Below are positions 24,436-33,591 of a DNA stretch of 34,285 bases, one piece after another; positions within the stretch are counted from its first letter, which is position 1, and each line of letters opens with the position of its first letter. Made by a program: the position numbers and the translations under genes. This DNA comes from UMGS1933 sp051891435 (GTDB lineage: Bacteria; Bacillota; Clostridia; TANB77; CAG-508): the NCBI GenBank assembly GCA_051891435.1, contig JBJFFE010000062.1:1-34285 (forward strand). Direction: 5' to 3'. The notes below the pieces were generated by a model. The model was given only the letters and a program-made list of their open reading frames with translations. It made no database searches and was not told the origin of the DNA.

Positions 24436-25578
24436 ATGAAAAAAAAGTTTATAGTTATGATAGTAGCAATTATAATTATTTCTGGCTTTTATAGTATAAC
24501 TAAAGCAGAAAATGTAAGCGATTTACAAGCGCAAAAAGAACAAATAAAACAAGAATTAAATAATGCAAATGAAAGCCTAGAAAATATACAAATTGAACTA
24601 ACAGATGCATTAGAAGCAATAAGTAAAATAGAAGCACAAATTGTAGATGGAGAAAATAAGCTTCAAGAAACTACAGCTCAAATAGAACAATTAGAAAAAG
24701 AAATAAATGAAACACAAGAAAAATTAGAACAGGCAGAAAAAAATTATAATAGCCAAAAAGAAATGTGTGAAAAAAGATTAGTAGCTCTATACGAAATGGG
24801 AGAAACTACATATTTAGACGTTTTATTAAATTCAAGAAGCATGACAGATTTTATATCTAATTATTATTTGATATCTGAAATTGCGGAGTATGATAATGAA
24901 TTATTAGAAACAATAAAAAGACAGAAAAATAAAATTGAGGAAATAAAAAATCAAATAACACAAAAAAATGAAAATTTAAAAGTAATACAAGAAAGCCAAG
25001 AAAAAACACTAATTGCTTTAGAAAATTCTAGAACTATAAAAAATAGTTATGCAAATTCTTTAACAGAAGAAGAGCAAGCTATACAAAAACAAATAGATGA
25101 ATATCAAGCTAAATTAAATAATTTAGATACACAAATATTATTTTTAACACAAGGGGATGGAAATACGGAATATATTGGAGGAGAGCTTGCATGGCCAGCA
25201 CCTGGGTATACAACAATAACATCGCCTTTTGGAACAAGATTTCATCCAATATTACATGTATATAGAACACATTATGGAATAGATATAGGAACACCTCTTG
25301 GAGCATCAATAGTTGCAGCAAATTCAGGAGTTGTTACAACAGCATCATATTTATCATCATATGGAAATGCAGTAATAATAGACCATGGAGGAGGAGTATC
25401 AACAATATATGCACATGGCTCAGAAATATTAACAACTGTAGGAGCAGTAGTAAATAAGGGAGACCTTATAATGAAGGCTGGTACAACAGGACTTTCAACA
25501 GGACCACACTTACATTTCGGAGTTAGTGTTAATGGAAAATATGTAGATCCATTACCATATTTAAAAGGTTCAAATTAA
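24436..25578 (+). CDS. Secreted coiled-coil M23 peptidase (EnvC/PcsB-like), first copy
   Basis: The 380-residue protein has a signal peptide (cleavage likely after SITKA, about residue 25), a long coiled coil (about residues 28-235), and a C-terminal M23 domain with the zinc motifs HYGIDIG (His and Asp), AHGS and HLHFG. This is the layout of FtsEX-dependent hydrolases or their activators. I chose the ATG at 24436 behind AAGGTGG over a GTG four codons upstream. It is a paralogue of the next gene: both carry the block ALYEMGETTYLDVLL followed by SEIAEYDN in the coiled coil. Confidence 0.9.
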   Translation: MKKKFIVMIVAIIIISGFYSITKAENVSDLQAQKEQIKQELNNANESLENIQIELTDALEAISKIEAQIVDGENKLQETTAQIEQLEKEINETQEKLEQAEKNYNSQKEMCEKRLVALYEMGETTYLDVLLNSRSMTDFISNYYLISEIAEYDNELLETIKRQKNKIEEIKNQITQKNENLKVIQESQEKTLIALENSRTIKNSYANSLTEEEQAIQKQIDEYQAKLNNLDTQILFLTQGDGNTEYIGGELAWPAPGYTTITSPFGTRFHPILHVYRTHYGIDIGTPLGASIVAANSGVVTTASYLSSYGNAVIIDHGGGVSTIYAHGSEILTTVGAVVNKGDLIMKAGTTGLSTGPHLHFGVSVNGKYVDPLPYLKGSN

Positions 25579-25641
25579 TCTATGAGGGCACCATCAGTAA
25601 GGAATATATTTTGACAGTGCCTAAAATTAACGGAGGAAAAA

Positions 25642-26820
25642 ATGAAAAAGAAAATTTTATGTTTAATATTAATCGTAGCATTAGTTGTATCAAGTAATAT
25701 GCTAATCTCATTTGCAGCAAATAAATCTGAACTAGAAAAAGAAAACTCAGACATACAAGGAAAGATAGATCAAACAAAGGAAGATTTAACTCACGTTGAA
25801 GAAAATCTTACAGGAGTTATGGCACAAATTCAAGACTTAACAGCACAAATTAGTGAATATCAAACAGAAATAGATGGCTTAAATTCACAAATATATGGAT
25901 TAGAAGAACAAATATCAGAAGCAGAAGCAAATTTACAAAAAGCAGAAGAAGATTATGCCGAGCAAAAGGATAGATTAGAAAAGAGACTAGTGGCTTTATA
26001 TGAAATGGGAGAAACAACATATCTAGATGTATTACTTTCTTCAGCAAGTATTACAGATTTTATTTCTAAATATTATATAGTTTCAGAAATAGCAGAATAT
26101 GATAATAATTTATTAGATGAAATAGAAAATAATAAAAATAGTATAGAAGCAGCAAAAAAAACATTAGAAGATAGTAAAGCACAAATAGAAAGTTTAAAAA
26201 ACAGTAAAGAAGCTACAGCAAATGCATTAAAAGATTCTCAATCAGTAAAACAACAATATGTAAACGAATTAAATGATGAACAAAAGAGTTTGCAAGCTCA
26301 ACTAGACCAATTTGAAGAAGATAAAAGAAAAATACAAAACGAACTTGCAGAAATAGCAAGAAAAGAAGCAGAATCAGGCGGTTCAACCATAATAAATGGA
26401 AGCCCAAGCGAATATGGCTATATTTTCCCAGTTGCAGGACTTTCACTTGCAAATATAAATAATAAAAGTTACCCATCTTACAGAGGTCATACTGGTGTTG
26501 ATGTAAACATTAATGTTGTTGGGAAAAGTGTAGTAGCAGTAAAATCTGGCACAGTTGTAACATCAACAGCATTAAAAAATTCAGACGGCTCATATAGAAG
26601 CTATGGAGAATATGTAGTAATAAATCACCATGATGGAACAATGACACTTTATGCACATATGCTTGCTGGTTCAAGACAAGTAACAAAAGGGCAAACCGTT
26701 TCTCAAGGACAAGTAATCGGAACAGTTGGAAGTACAGGAAATTCAACAGGACCACACCTACACTTTGAGGTAAGAAAAAATGGAGTATGTGTAAATCCAC
26801 TACCATATTTAGGCTATTAA
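25642..26820 (+). CDS. Secreted coiled-coil M23 peptidase (EnvC/PcsB-like), second copy
   Basis: The 392-residue protein has a signal peptide (cleavage likely after ISFAA, about residue 28), a coiled coil (about residues 30-245), and an M23 domain with HTGVDVN, YAHM and HLHFEV. The shared block ALYEMGETTYLDVLL and the TDFISKYYIVSEIAEYDN stretch show duplication from the preceding gene, while the M23 domains have diverged more. A GGAGG site precedes the ATG. Two FtsEX-type hydrolases side by side may divide work between vegetative septation and sporulation; that is inference. Confidence 0.9.
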   Translation: MKKKILCLILIVALVVSSNMLISFAANKSELEKENSDIQGKIDQTKEDLTHVEENLTGVMAQIQDLTAQISEYQTEIDGLNSQIYGLEEQISEAEANLQKAEEDYAEQKDRLEKRLVALYEMGETTYLDVLLSSASITDFISKYYIVSEIAEYDNNLLDEIENNKNSIEAAKKTLEDSKAQIESLKNSKEATANALKDSQSVKQQYVNELNDEQKSLQAQLDQFEEDKRKIQNELAEIARKEAESGGSTIINGSPSEYGYIFPVAGLSLANINNKSYPSYRGHTGVDVNINVVGKSVVAVKSGTVVTSTALKNSDGSYRSYGEYVVINHHDGTMTLYAHMLAGSRQVTKGQTVSQGQVIGTVGSTGNSTGPHLHFEVRKNGVCVNPLPYLGY

Positions 26821-26854
26821 ATTGCATAAAAAATTAATTTAGAAATATATTATA

Positions 26855-27058
26855 TTGTAGGGGCGCATGATTGCGCCCAAATGCTTGTTAAAAGTCCGCC
26901 CAATCTCGTCGGGGATTATATATTTTAATTCGCTCATTTCTTCCCACCGGCGCTGTAACAAGGCTAACGCCTTTAACAGCCCACGGCGGTCCCCACGAGG
27001 AAATTCGCTTTTAAAATATATAAAACCCCTGCGTTGGGCTACCGTATCGCCTACAATA
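26855..27058. repeat. Long imperfect palindrome with GTAGGGGCG ends
   Basis: The ends read ATTGTAGGGGCG and CGCCTACAAT. Moving inward, GCCCAA pairs with TTGGGC, GGGGATTATATATTTTAA with TTAAAATATATAAAACCCC, and CTGTAACAAGGC with GCCTTTAACAG, flanked by CCACCGG/CGGCGG. The whole 204 bases form one hairpin. It combines the GTAGGGG ends of the elements at 11096 and 19504 with the AT-rich arms of those at 21025 and 24257. A short ORF across it is not credible. Confidence 0.78.
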
Positions 27059-27084
27059 AGTTAATTGTTTTTGGAGGAATGTAA

Positions 27085-28305
27085 ATGAATTTTGACAAAA
27101 AAAATAACATCTATAAAATATCAATGATAATAATAGTAACTGTATTAGTAACATTTCTAATCACATCAATTATATTTTACAATTACTATATGAAAACAGA
27201 TACTGGAAACATTGATGCATTAACTAAATACATAACAATATCTGATTCAACCAAAAGTTTAGAAAAAAAGATTGAAATTTTAAAAAGATATTTAGAAAAT
27301 GAATATATGGGTGAATTAGATGAAGAGGCAATGACAGAATCAGCATTAAAGGGATATGTAGCTGGATTAGGTGATGAATATACTGAATACTTAACTGAAG
27401 ATGAATTGGAAGAATTAATGGTATCTGTTAATGGAAACTATGTTGGTATTGGAATTTATATGACACAAAATGAAGATGATGAAATAGTAGTTTTACTTCC
27501 AATAGAAGGTTCTCCAGCGGAAACAGCAGGATTGCAAACAGGTGATATAATTAAAAAAGTAGATGGAATTGAATGTAAAGGTTTAGAATTAACAGAAGTT
27601 TCTAATATGGTAAAAGGAGAAGAAGGAACAACAGTAAACCTAGAAATAGAAAGAGAAGAAGATATTTTTTCTGTCGATATTGAAAGAAGAACAGTAGAAT
27701 TAAAATATATAGATTCCGAGGTCCTTGAAGATAATATAGGTTATATTCAAATGATTTCATTTGATGAAGGTTGTAGTAGCAAATTTAAAGAAGAATTAGA
27801 AAAATTAAAAGCTCAGAATATAAAATCTTTAATTATAGATTTGAGAGATAATGGAGGAGGATTGGTAACAGAGGCAATTGCAACATCAGAGATATTTGTA
27901 CCATTAGGAAATATTATATTGAAATCTTATGATAAAGATGAAAATGAAACAGTTACAAAATCTAGCAATATTAATACCGAAAAAATAAAGATTGTAGTTT
28001 TAGTAAATGAAAATTCTGCAAGTGCAACAGAAATATTTGCAGCAGCAATACAAGATAATGAAGTGGGAACTATAATTGGAACAAAAACCTTTGGAAAAGG
28101 CGTAATGCAAGAAGTTCAACCACTAAAAATAGGTGGAGCATTAAAAATAACAATAGAAGAATTTAAAACACCAAAAGGAAATAAAATACACGAGGTAGGT
28201 ATAACACCAGACATAGAGGTCGATAATGAAAAAGACCAGTTTATAACAAGTATAGAAGAGGATAAACAATTACAAACTGCAATTGAATATTTAAAAAAAC
28301 AATAA
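27085..28305 (+). CDS. S41 C-terminal processing protease (CtpA/CtpB-like)
   Basis: The 406-residue protein has an N-terminal membrane anchor (about residues 13-34), a PDZ domain (about residues 120-200, starting GNYVGIGIY), and the S41 protease core with the catalytic Ser in ENSASATEIFAAA (about residue 312) and the catalytic Lys in FGKGVMQE (about residue 337). In Bacillus a CtpB homologue lies next to ftsEX and takes part in the SpoIVFA-SpoIVFB signalling pathway, so its presence with a spoIVF pair in this window is meaningful. GGAGG precedes the ATG. A strong terminator follows. Confidence 0.94.
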   Translation: MNFDKKNNIYKISMIIIVTVLVTFLITSIIFYNYYMKTDTGNIDALTKYITISDSTKSLEKKIEILKRYLENEYMGELDEEAMTESALKGYVAGLGDEYTEYLTEDELEELMVSVNGNYVGIGIYMTQNEDDEIVVLLPIEGSPAETAGLQTGDIIKKVDGIECKGLELTEVSNMVKGEEGTTVNLEIEREEDIFSVDIERRTVELKYIDSEVLEDNIGYIQMISFDEGCSSKFKEELEKLKAQNIKSLIIDLRDNGGGLVTEAIATSEIFVPLGNIILKSYDKDENETVTKSSNINTEKIKIVVLVNENSASATEIFAAAIQDNEVGTIIGTKTFGKGVMQEVQPLKIGGALKITIEEFKTPKGNKIHEVGITPDIEVDNEKDQFITSIEEDKQLQTAIEYLKKQ

Positions 28306-28312
28306 TTTGATT

Positions 28313-28358
28313 ATAGACATATAATAATTAGGGAATAATTATTATATGTCTATTTTAA
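28313..28358 (+). terminator. Terminator after the S41 protease gene
   Basis: ATAGACATATAATAATTA (28313-28330) pairs perfectly with 28336-28353 across a 5-base loop, followed by TTTAAT. Confidence 0.85.
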
Positions 28359-28383
28359 TAATTTATAAACTTAGGAGGTAAGT

Positions 28384-29232
28384 ATGAAATTAGGTTTAGC
28401 TTTGTCTGGTGGAGGAATTAGAGGTATAGCACATGCAGGGATTTTAAAAGCACTAGAAGAAAAAAATATACAGGTTGATATTTTAGGAGGAACTAGTTCT
28501 GGAAGTATGATTACTGCATTGTATGCAATTGGATATACTCCTGATGAAATTTATGAATTATTTAAAAAATATGCAAGGACAATAGTTAAATTAAATAGTA
28601 ATGTAATTAGAAGAGAAATAAAAAATTTTATAATTAATCATAAAATATCTTGCCAGGGAATAAATAATGGAGAATTTATAGAAGAAATATTTAATAAAAA
28701 AGCTTTAGAAAAAAAAATAAAATATGTAAGTGAAATAAAAATGCCAATAGTAATTCCATGTGTTGATATATCTAAATCAGAGGAGTGTGTATTTACCTCT
28801 ATGCAAAGTGATGAAAAAAATTATATAGGAAATATAGAAGTAGGGAAAGCTGTAAGAGCAAGTAGCAGTTTCCCTGTAATTTATGAACCCATGAAATATG
28901 AAGATAAATTATTATTAGATGGAGGAGTTCTAAACAATGTGCCAGTAAAAGCTGTAAAAAATATGGGAGCTGATAAAGTAATTGCAGTAAAATTTGATAG
29001 TGATAAAGTAGAAATGTCAAGTAATGCAATAGATATAATGATGAAAGTAGCAGATATAATGGGAGGTAAAATATCAGAAGATGATTTAAATAGCAGTGAT
29101 TATACAATAACAGTGCCAACAGATGGAACCGGAATATTGGATGTAGAAAAAATAGATTATTGTTATAAATCTGGATATGAGACAACAATGAAGCAAATAG
29201 GAGAAATTTTAAAGAACATAAAAAATTGCTAA
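28384..29232 (+). CDS. Patatin-like phospholipase (RssA/YchK type)
   Basis: The 282-residue protein has the patatin motifs in order: the oxyanion glycine-rich SGGGIRG (residues 8-14), the nucleophile elbow GTSSG (about residues 37-41, catalytic Ser), and the catalytic Asp in LLDGGVLNN (about residue 180). It is cytosolic by sequence, with no signal peptide. The physiological lipid substrate is unknown. AGGAGG precedes the ATG. It lies alone between the cell-wall cluster and mfd. Confidence 0.92.
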   Translation: MKLGLALSGGGIRGIAHAGILKALEEKNIQVDILGGTSSGSMITALYAIGYTPDEIYELFKKYARTIVKLNSNVIRREIKNFIINHKISCQGINNGEFIEEIFNKKALEKKIKYVSEIKMPIVIPCVDISKSEECVFTSMQSDEKNYIGNIEVGKAVRASSSFPVIYEPMKYEDKLLLDGGVLNNVPVKAVKNMGADKVIAVKFDSDKVEMSSNAIDIMMKVADIMGGKISEDDLNSSDYTITVPTDGTGILDVEKIDYCYKSGYETTMKQIGEILKNIKNC

Positions 29233-29301
29233 AAACCCTTTAAACTGCATGATTTTTGTAGTATAATATAAAAGTTAGAATAAAATAAAAAGGGTGCATA
29301 A

Positions 29302-32300
29302 ATGAAGGATATTGTAAAAATATTACCAAATTATAAAAAATTCAATTCATATATAGAAGATGTTAAAAATGGAGTTACACCAATAATGTTATCTGGTCTT
29401 ACCGATTCTGGTAAGGTCCATTTTGCGTATTCGAGTTTCTTTTATAGTGAGAAACCAATATGTATAATTACGTATAATGAATTGCAAGCAAAAAAAATAA
29501 TAAAAGACTTACAGTTCTTTACACAAGAGATTAATTATTTTCCTAAAAGGGAGATAGTTGCATATGACTACTTAGCAGAAAGTAAAGATAATTTATATAC
29601 TAGAATAAGTACATTAAACAACATATACAAAAATGAAGCAAAAATAGTTGTTACAACTATAGAAGCAGTAATGCAGAAAATAGCTAGTAAAGAAACATTA
29701 TATAAAAACATATTACAATTTAAAGTTGGTGAAATTGTAAATTTAGATGAAATAAAATCAAAATTAATAGCCTTAGGTTATGAAAGAACAGAAATGGCAG
29801 ATACAAAATCTGGTTTTAGCATTAGAGGGGGAATTGTAGATATAGCAATTTCTGAAAAAAAAGGTGTTAGAATTGAACTTTGGGGAGATGAAATTGATTC
29901 TATTAGATATTTTGATACAATGTCTCAAAGGTCTAATGATAAAATAGATGAAATAACAATATACCCAGCTTATGAATTTGTATTAGAAAAAGATATAGAA
30001 GAAATTCTCGAAAAAATTGAAGAAAAGGAAAATTCCGAAGATGATATAGAGCAGATTAGAGAAGGCAATTACCTAAGTAAAATAGATAAATACTTTGATA
30101 GTTTTTATGAAAAACAGGAGAGTATTTTAGATTATCTAAATTCAGATTATATTATCTTTTTAGATGAAATAAGCAAAATAAAAGCAAGATGTGAAAATGT
30201 ATTAAAAGACACGGAAAATTTAATAAAATCAATAATTGAAAAGAAAAGAATAGTTCCAGAAGCTTTAAAAAATCTAGGTAATTATTTAGAAATTTTGGAC
30301 AAAATAAAAACAAAACAAACTATATACTTAGAAAAACAAGATATAGGATTTGTAGATAAACAAAGTATGCATGCAAAAAGAAACGGATATAGCTTTAGCT
30401 ATAGGGAGGTCAACTTTTTTCGTAGTTCAATGGATTTATTGTTTGAGGAAGTACAAGAAGCAGCAGGGAATAAATCCATAATAATACTTTGTGGAAATAA
30501 AGAGAACGTTGGAAAAGTACAAACTTTATTAGAAGAAAAAGTACCAATTATAAAAAAATACTTAAATAGTATAGAAAATAAAATAATAATATGTGAAGGA
30601 GAATTATCTACTGGTTTTGAATGTTATGATTTTAATTTACTTGTGATTTCAATATCAGAAATTTTTAATACTCCACAAAAAAGAAAAAGAGTAGCATCAG
30701 AGTTTAAACAAGGAGAGACAGTTATATTTTCAGAATTAAAACCTGGGGATTATATTGTGCATAAAACCAATGGAATAGGTGAATTTGTTGGAGTTAGTAC
30801 AATAAAAACAGGAGATGTAATAAAAGATTATATAAAATTAAAATATAAAGATGATGACGTTTTGTATATACCAACAAATAGTTTAGACAACATTAGAAAA
30901 TATATTGGAACAGGAGATACAAAACCTAAAATAAATAGATTGCGGAAGTAAAGAGTGGGCGCAGACTAAAGCAAAGGTAAAACAAAATTTACAAGAAGTT
31001 GCAAAAGAATTAATTGAATTATATGCAAAAAGAGAACATGCAAAAGGTTTTATGTTTTCTAAAGATACTGCATGGCAACAAGAATTTGAGGATAGTTTCG
31101 AATATACAGAAACAGAAGACCAATTAAGAAGCATAGAAGAAGTAAAAAAGGACATGGAGTCTGAAAAACCAATGGATAGACTTCTTTGCCGGAGATGTTG
31201 GATATGGAAAAACGGAGGTAGCAATTAGAGCTGCATTTAAAGCATGTATGGACCAAAAACAGGTAGCATATTTAGTCCCAACAACAATACTTGCAAATCA
31301 ACAATATGAGGCCTTTAAAGAAAGAATGAAGGATTATCCAATTAGAGTTGAGGTTTTAAATAGATTTGTAAGCAAAAAGAAACAAGAAGAAATAATAAAG
31401 AAATTAAAACTCGGAGAAATAGATATAGTAATAGGAACACACAGAATACTTAGTAAAGATGTTGAGTTTAAATCTTTAGGGCTTTTAATTATAGATGAAG
31501 AGCATAGGTTTGGAGTAAAAGATAAAGAAAAAATAAAAAGTTTAAAAACAAATGTAGATGTCCTTACAATGACAGCAACTCCAATTCCTAGAACTTTACA
31601 TATGTCTATTGTAGGAATTAGAGATATGTCATGCCTATATGAACCACCGCAAAATAGAAGACCTGTTCAGACTTATGTATTAGAATATGATAGTGAGGTA
31701 ATAAAAGAGGCAATAACAAAAGAATTAGAAAGAGAAGGTCAAGTATTTTATTTATTTAATAATGTTGAAGGAATAGAAAGAAAAGCTAAAGAAATTGAAA
31801 GCTTAGTTCCAGAAGCAAAAGTTACATATGCACATGGTAAAATGACAGGTAAAGAAATAGAAGAAATAATGATGGACTTTATTGCAGGAAATACAAATGT
31901 ATTAGTTTGTACAACAATTTTAGAATCTGGAATAGATATTCCAAATGCCAATACAATTATAGTTGAAAATGCAGATAAACTAGGTTTAGCACAGCTTTAC
32001 CAAATTAGAGGAAGAGTTGGAAGGTCAAATAAACAAGCATATGCATATATAACGTACAAAAGAGACAAAATAATAAATGAGGCAGCAGACAAAAGATTAA
32101 AAGCAATAAAAGAATTTACTGAGCTAGGGTCAGGTTTTAAAATTGCAATGAGAGATTTGGAAATAAGAGGAGCAGGAAGCCTGCTTGGAGAAATGCAACA
32201 TGGTCATATGGACCAAGTAGGATATGATACTTATTGCAAACTATTAGATGAAGTAATAAAAGAATCTAAAGGTATAAAAGTAGAAGAAGAACAAGACATA

Positions 32301-32711
32301 ACAATAGACCTAAATGTATCTAGTTATATACCAGATTCATATATAAATAACAACACACAAAAAATAGAGGTATATCAAAACATTGCTTTATGTAGAAACG
32401 AAGAAGATATTAAAAATGTTACAGAAGATATTTTAGATAGATTTGGAAAAATGCCTAAAGAAATGTTTAGCCTATTAGGAATTGCAAGAATAAAAGAAAA
32501 ATGTAAAGAAATAGGAATAACAAAAATAACTCAAAAACAAGAAAGAGTAGTATTTTACTTTAATCCAGAAAGCTTTACATTAGATATAGCAGACTTAATA
32601 GCTAAGTATAATAATAGAATAAAATTCTCAACAGGCATAAACCCATACATTACATTTACATTAAAAAATACTTATAATGTAATAGATGAGATTATAGAAT
32701 TTTTAAAATAA
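29302..32711 (+). CDS. mfd: Transcription-repair coupling factor Mfd, read with two +1 shifts
   Basis: Mfd removes stalled RNA polymerase and recruits UvrA to damaged template strands. With +1 shifts at 30943 and 31190 the protein has 1135 residues, the usual length. Order: UvrB-like N-terminal domains (to about residue 330), the RNA-polymerase-interacting CarD-like domain (about residues 475-540, KPGDYIVHKTNGIGEFVG), helicase Walker A LLCGDVGYGKTE (residues 627-638), DEEH box IIDEEHRFGV, TRG region and the C-terminal TRCF domain. The first shift lies just after the CarD-like domain, the second in Walker A. Without shifts only a 549-residue fragment with no motor would form. The length equals 1136 codons plus 2. 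The ATG at 29302 follows AGGGTGC. Confidence 0.93.
30943..30945 (+). other. In-frame CGG, +1 shift site 8 (mfd)
   Basis: Codon 548 is CGG after TTG. Skipping the C gives GGA AGT AAA GAG TGG (Gly-Ser-Lys-Glu-Trp), the conserved LGSKEW-type motif of Mfd. The unshifted frame stops two codons later. Confidence 0.94.
31190..31192 (+). other. In-frame CGG, +1 shift site 9 (mfd, Walker A)
   Basis: In the frame set by site 8, CGG follows TGC after 82 codons. Skipping the C gives GGA GAT GTT (Gly-Asp-Val), restoring MDRLLCGDVGYGKTEVA, one of the most conserved segments of Mfd. Confidence 0.96.
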
Positions 32712-32731
32712 TATTATTAAGGAGAGTTCTT

Positions 32732-33529
32732 ATGGTAATCACAAGCAAAGACAATGAACAAATAAAGCACATTAGAAAATTAAAAGAAAAAAAATATAGA
32801 GACGAATATAAAGAATATGTAATAGAAGGAGTAAAATTAATAAAAGAGGCCATAGCAGAAGAAGCAAATATAAAAACAATAGTAGCCTGTGACAATTGTG
32901 TAAAGAATGAAGAAATAGACCCTAAATTAATGTATGAAATAGCAAAATATAATTGCATATATGTAGAAGAAAAAGTATTTCATAGTATAACAGACGTACA
33001 AAATCCACAAGGTTTACTTGCAATAATGTCTAAAGAAAAAGAAAAGGAAGAAATAGATTTTTCAGAAGATATTATTGTAGTATTAGATGATATTCAAGAT
33101 CCAGGAAATATAGGAACAATATTAAGAACAGTAGATAGTATAGGATTAAAACAAATAATAGTTTCTAAAAAAAGTGGGGATGTATATAATCCAAAAGTAG
33201 TTCGTTCTACTATGGGAGCCATACTTAGAGTAAATGTAATAGAAAGTGAAAATCTAGTAGAAACATTAAAAAAAATAAAAAAACACAAGTTCGAAATAAT
33301 TGCAACATCTTTAGGGGGAGAAAAAAGTATTTACGATATAAACTATAAAAAGAAAGTTATAGTAATAGGAAATGAAGCAAATGGCATTTCTAAAGAAGTA
33401 TTAGATATGGCAGAAGAGAAAGTAAAAATACCAATGCTAGGAAAAACAGAAAGCTTGAATGCAGCAGTAGCAACAGGAATAATAACATATGAATATGTAA
33501 GGCAAAAAATAATGAATAAAGAAAAATAA
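32732..33529 (+). CDS. SpoU/TrmH-family rRNA 2'-O-methyltransferase (RlmB-like)
   Basis: The 265-residue protein has an N-terminal substrate-binding domain (starting ITSKDNEQIKHIRKLKEKK) and a SPOUT methyltransferase domain with motif 1 DDIQDPGNIGTILRT (about residues 118-132), motif 2 VIGNEANGIS (about residues 210-219) and motif 3 IPMLGKTESLNAAVATGI (about residues 231-248) that form the S-adenosylmethionine knot. Such enzymes methylate 23S rRNA or tRNA riboses; the exact target cannot be told. GGAGAG precedes the ATG. One Arg is encoded by CGT. A bidirectional terminator follows. Confidence 0.92.
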   Translation: MVITSKDNEQIKHIRKLKEKKYRDEYKEYVIEGVKLIKEAIAEEANIKTIVACDNCVKNEEIDPKLMYEIAKYNCIYVEEKVFHSITDVQNPQGLLAIMSKEKEKEEIDFSEDIIVVLDDIQDPGNIGTILRTVDSIGLKQIIVSKKSGDVYNPKVVRSTMGAILRVNVIESENLVETLKKIKKHKFEIIATSLGGEKSIYDINYKKKVIVIGNEANGISKEVLDMAEEKVKIPMLGKTESLNAAVATGIITYEYVRQKIMNKEK

Positions 33530-33540
33530 TTGATGAAAAA

Positions 33541-33578
33541 TTAGAGAGAATGGGGTTATCTCCATTCTCTCTAATTTA
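33541..33578. terminator. Bidirectional terminator between the methyltransferase and DUF4364 genes
   Basis: TTAGAGAGAATGG (33541-33553) pairs with CCATTCTCTCTAA (33562-33574) across an 8-base loop; a T-rich tract follows on the plus strand. The genes converge here. Confidence 0.82.
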
Positions 33579-33591
33579 TATATTCTAACCT

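Noticed and set aside
26867..27064. Short ORF with an Arg/Ser-rich product
   Set aside because: It lies wholly in the long palindrome, has no ribosome binding site and resembles no protein.
12544..31192. Random sequencing or assembly insertions
   Set aside because: Errors would vary in base, context and codon phase. Here all nine are an extra C, directly before a GGN codon, in phase with the reading frame, and none appears in other phases. A systematic artefact still needs a raw-read check.
12544..31192. CGG reassigned to another amino acid
   Set aside because: Reassignment would keep the frame. In each case the frame must change at the codon for the rest of the protein to be read.
11869..32711. 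Reading the six shifted genes as pseudogenes
   Set aside because: All other family motifs are kept on both sides of every site, there are no other stops or deletions, the genes include ftsE and mfd, and all nine lesions are the same in-phase C before GGN.
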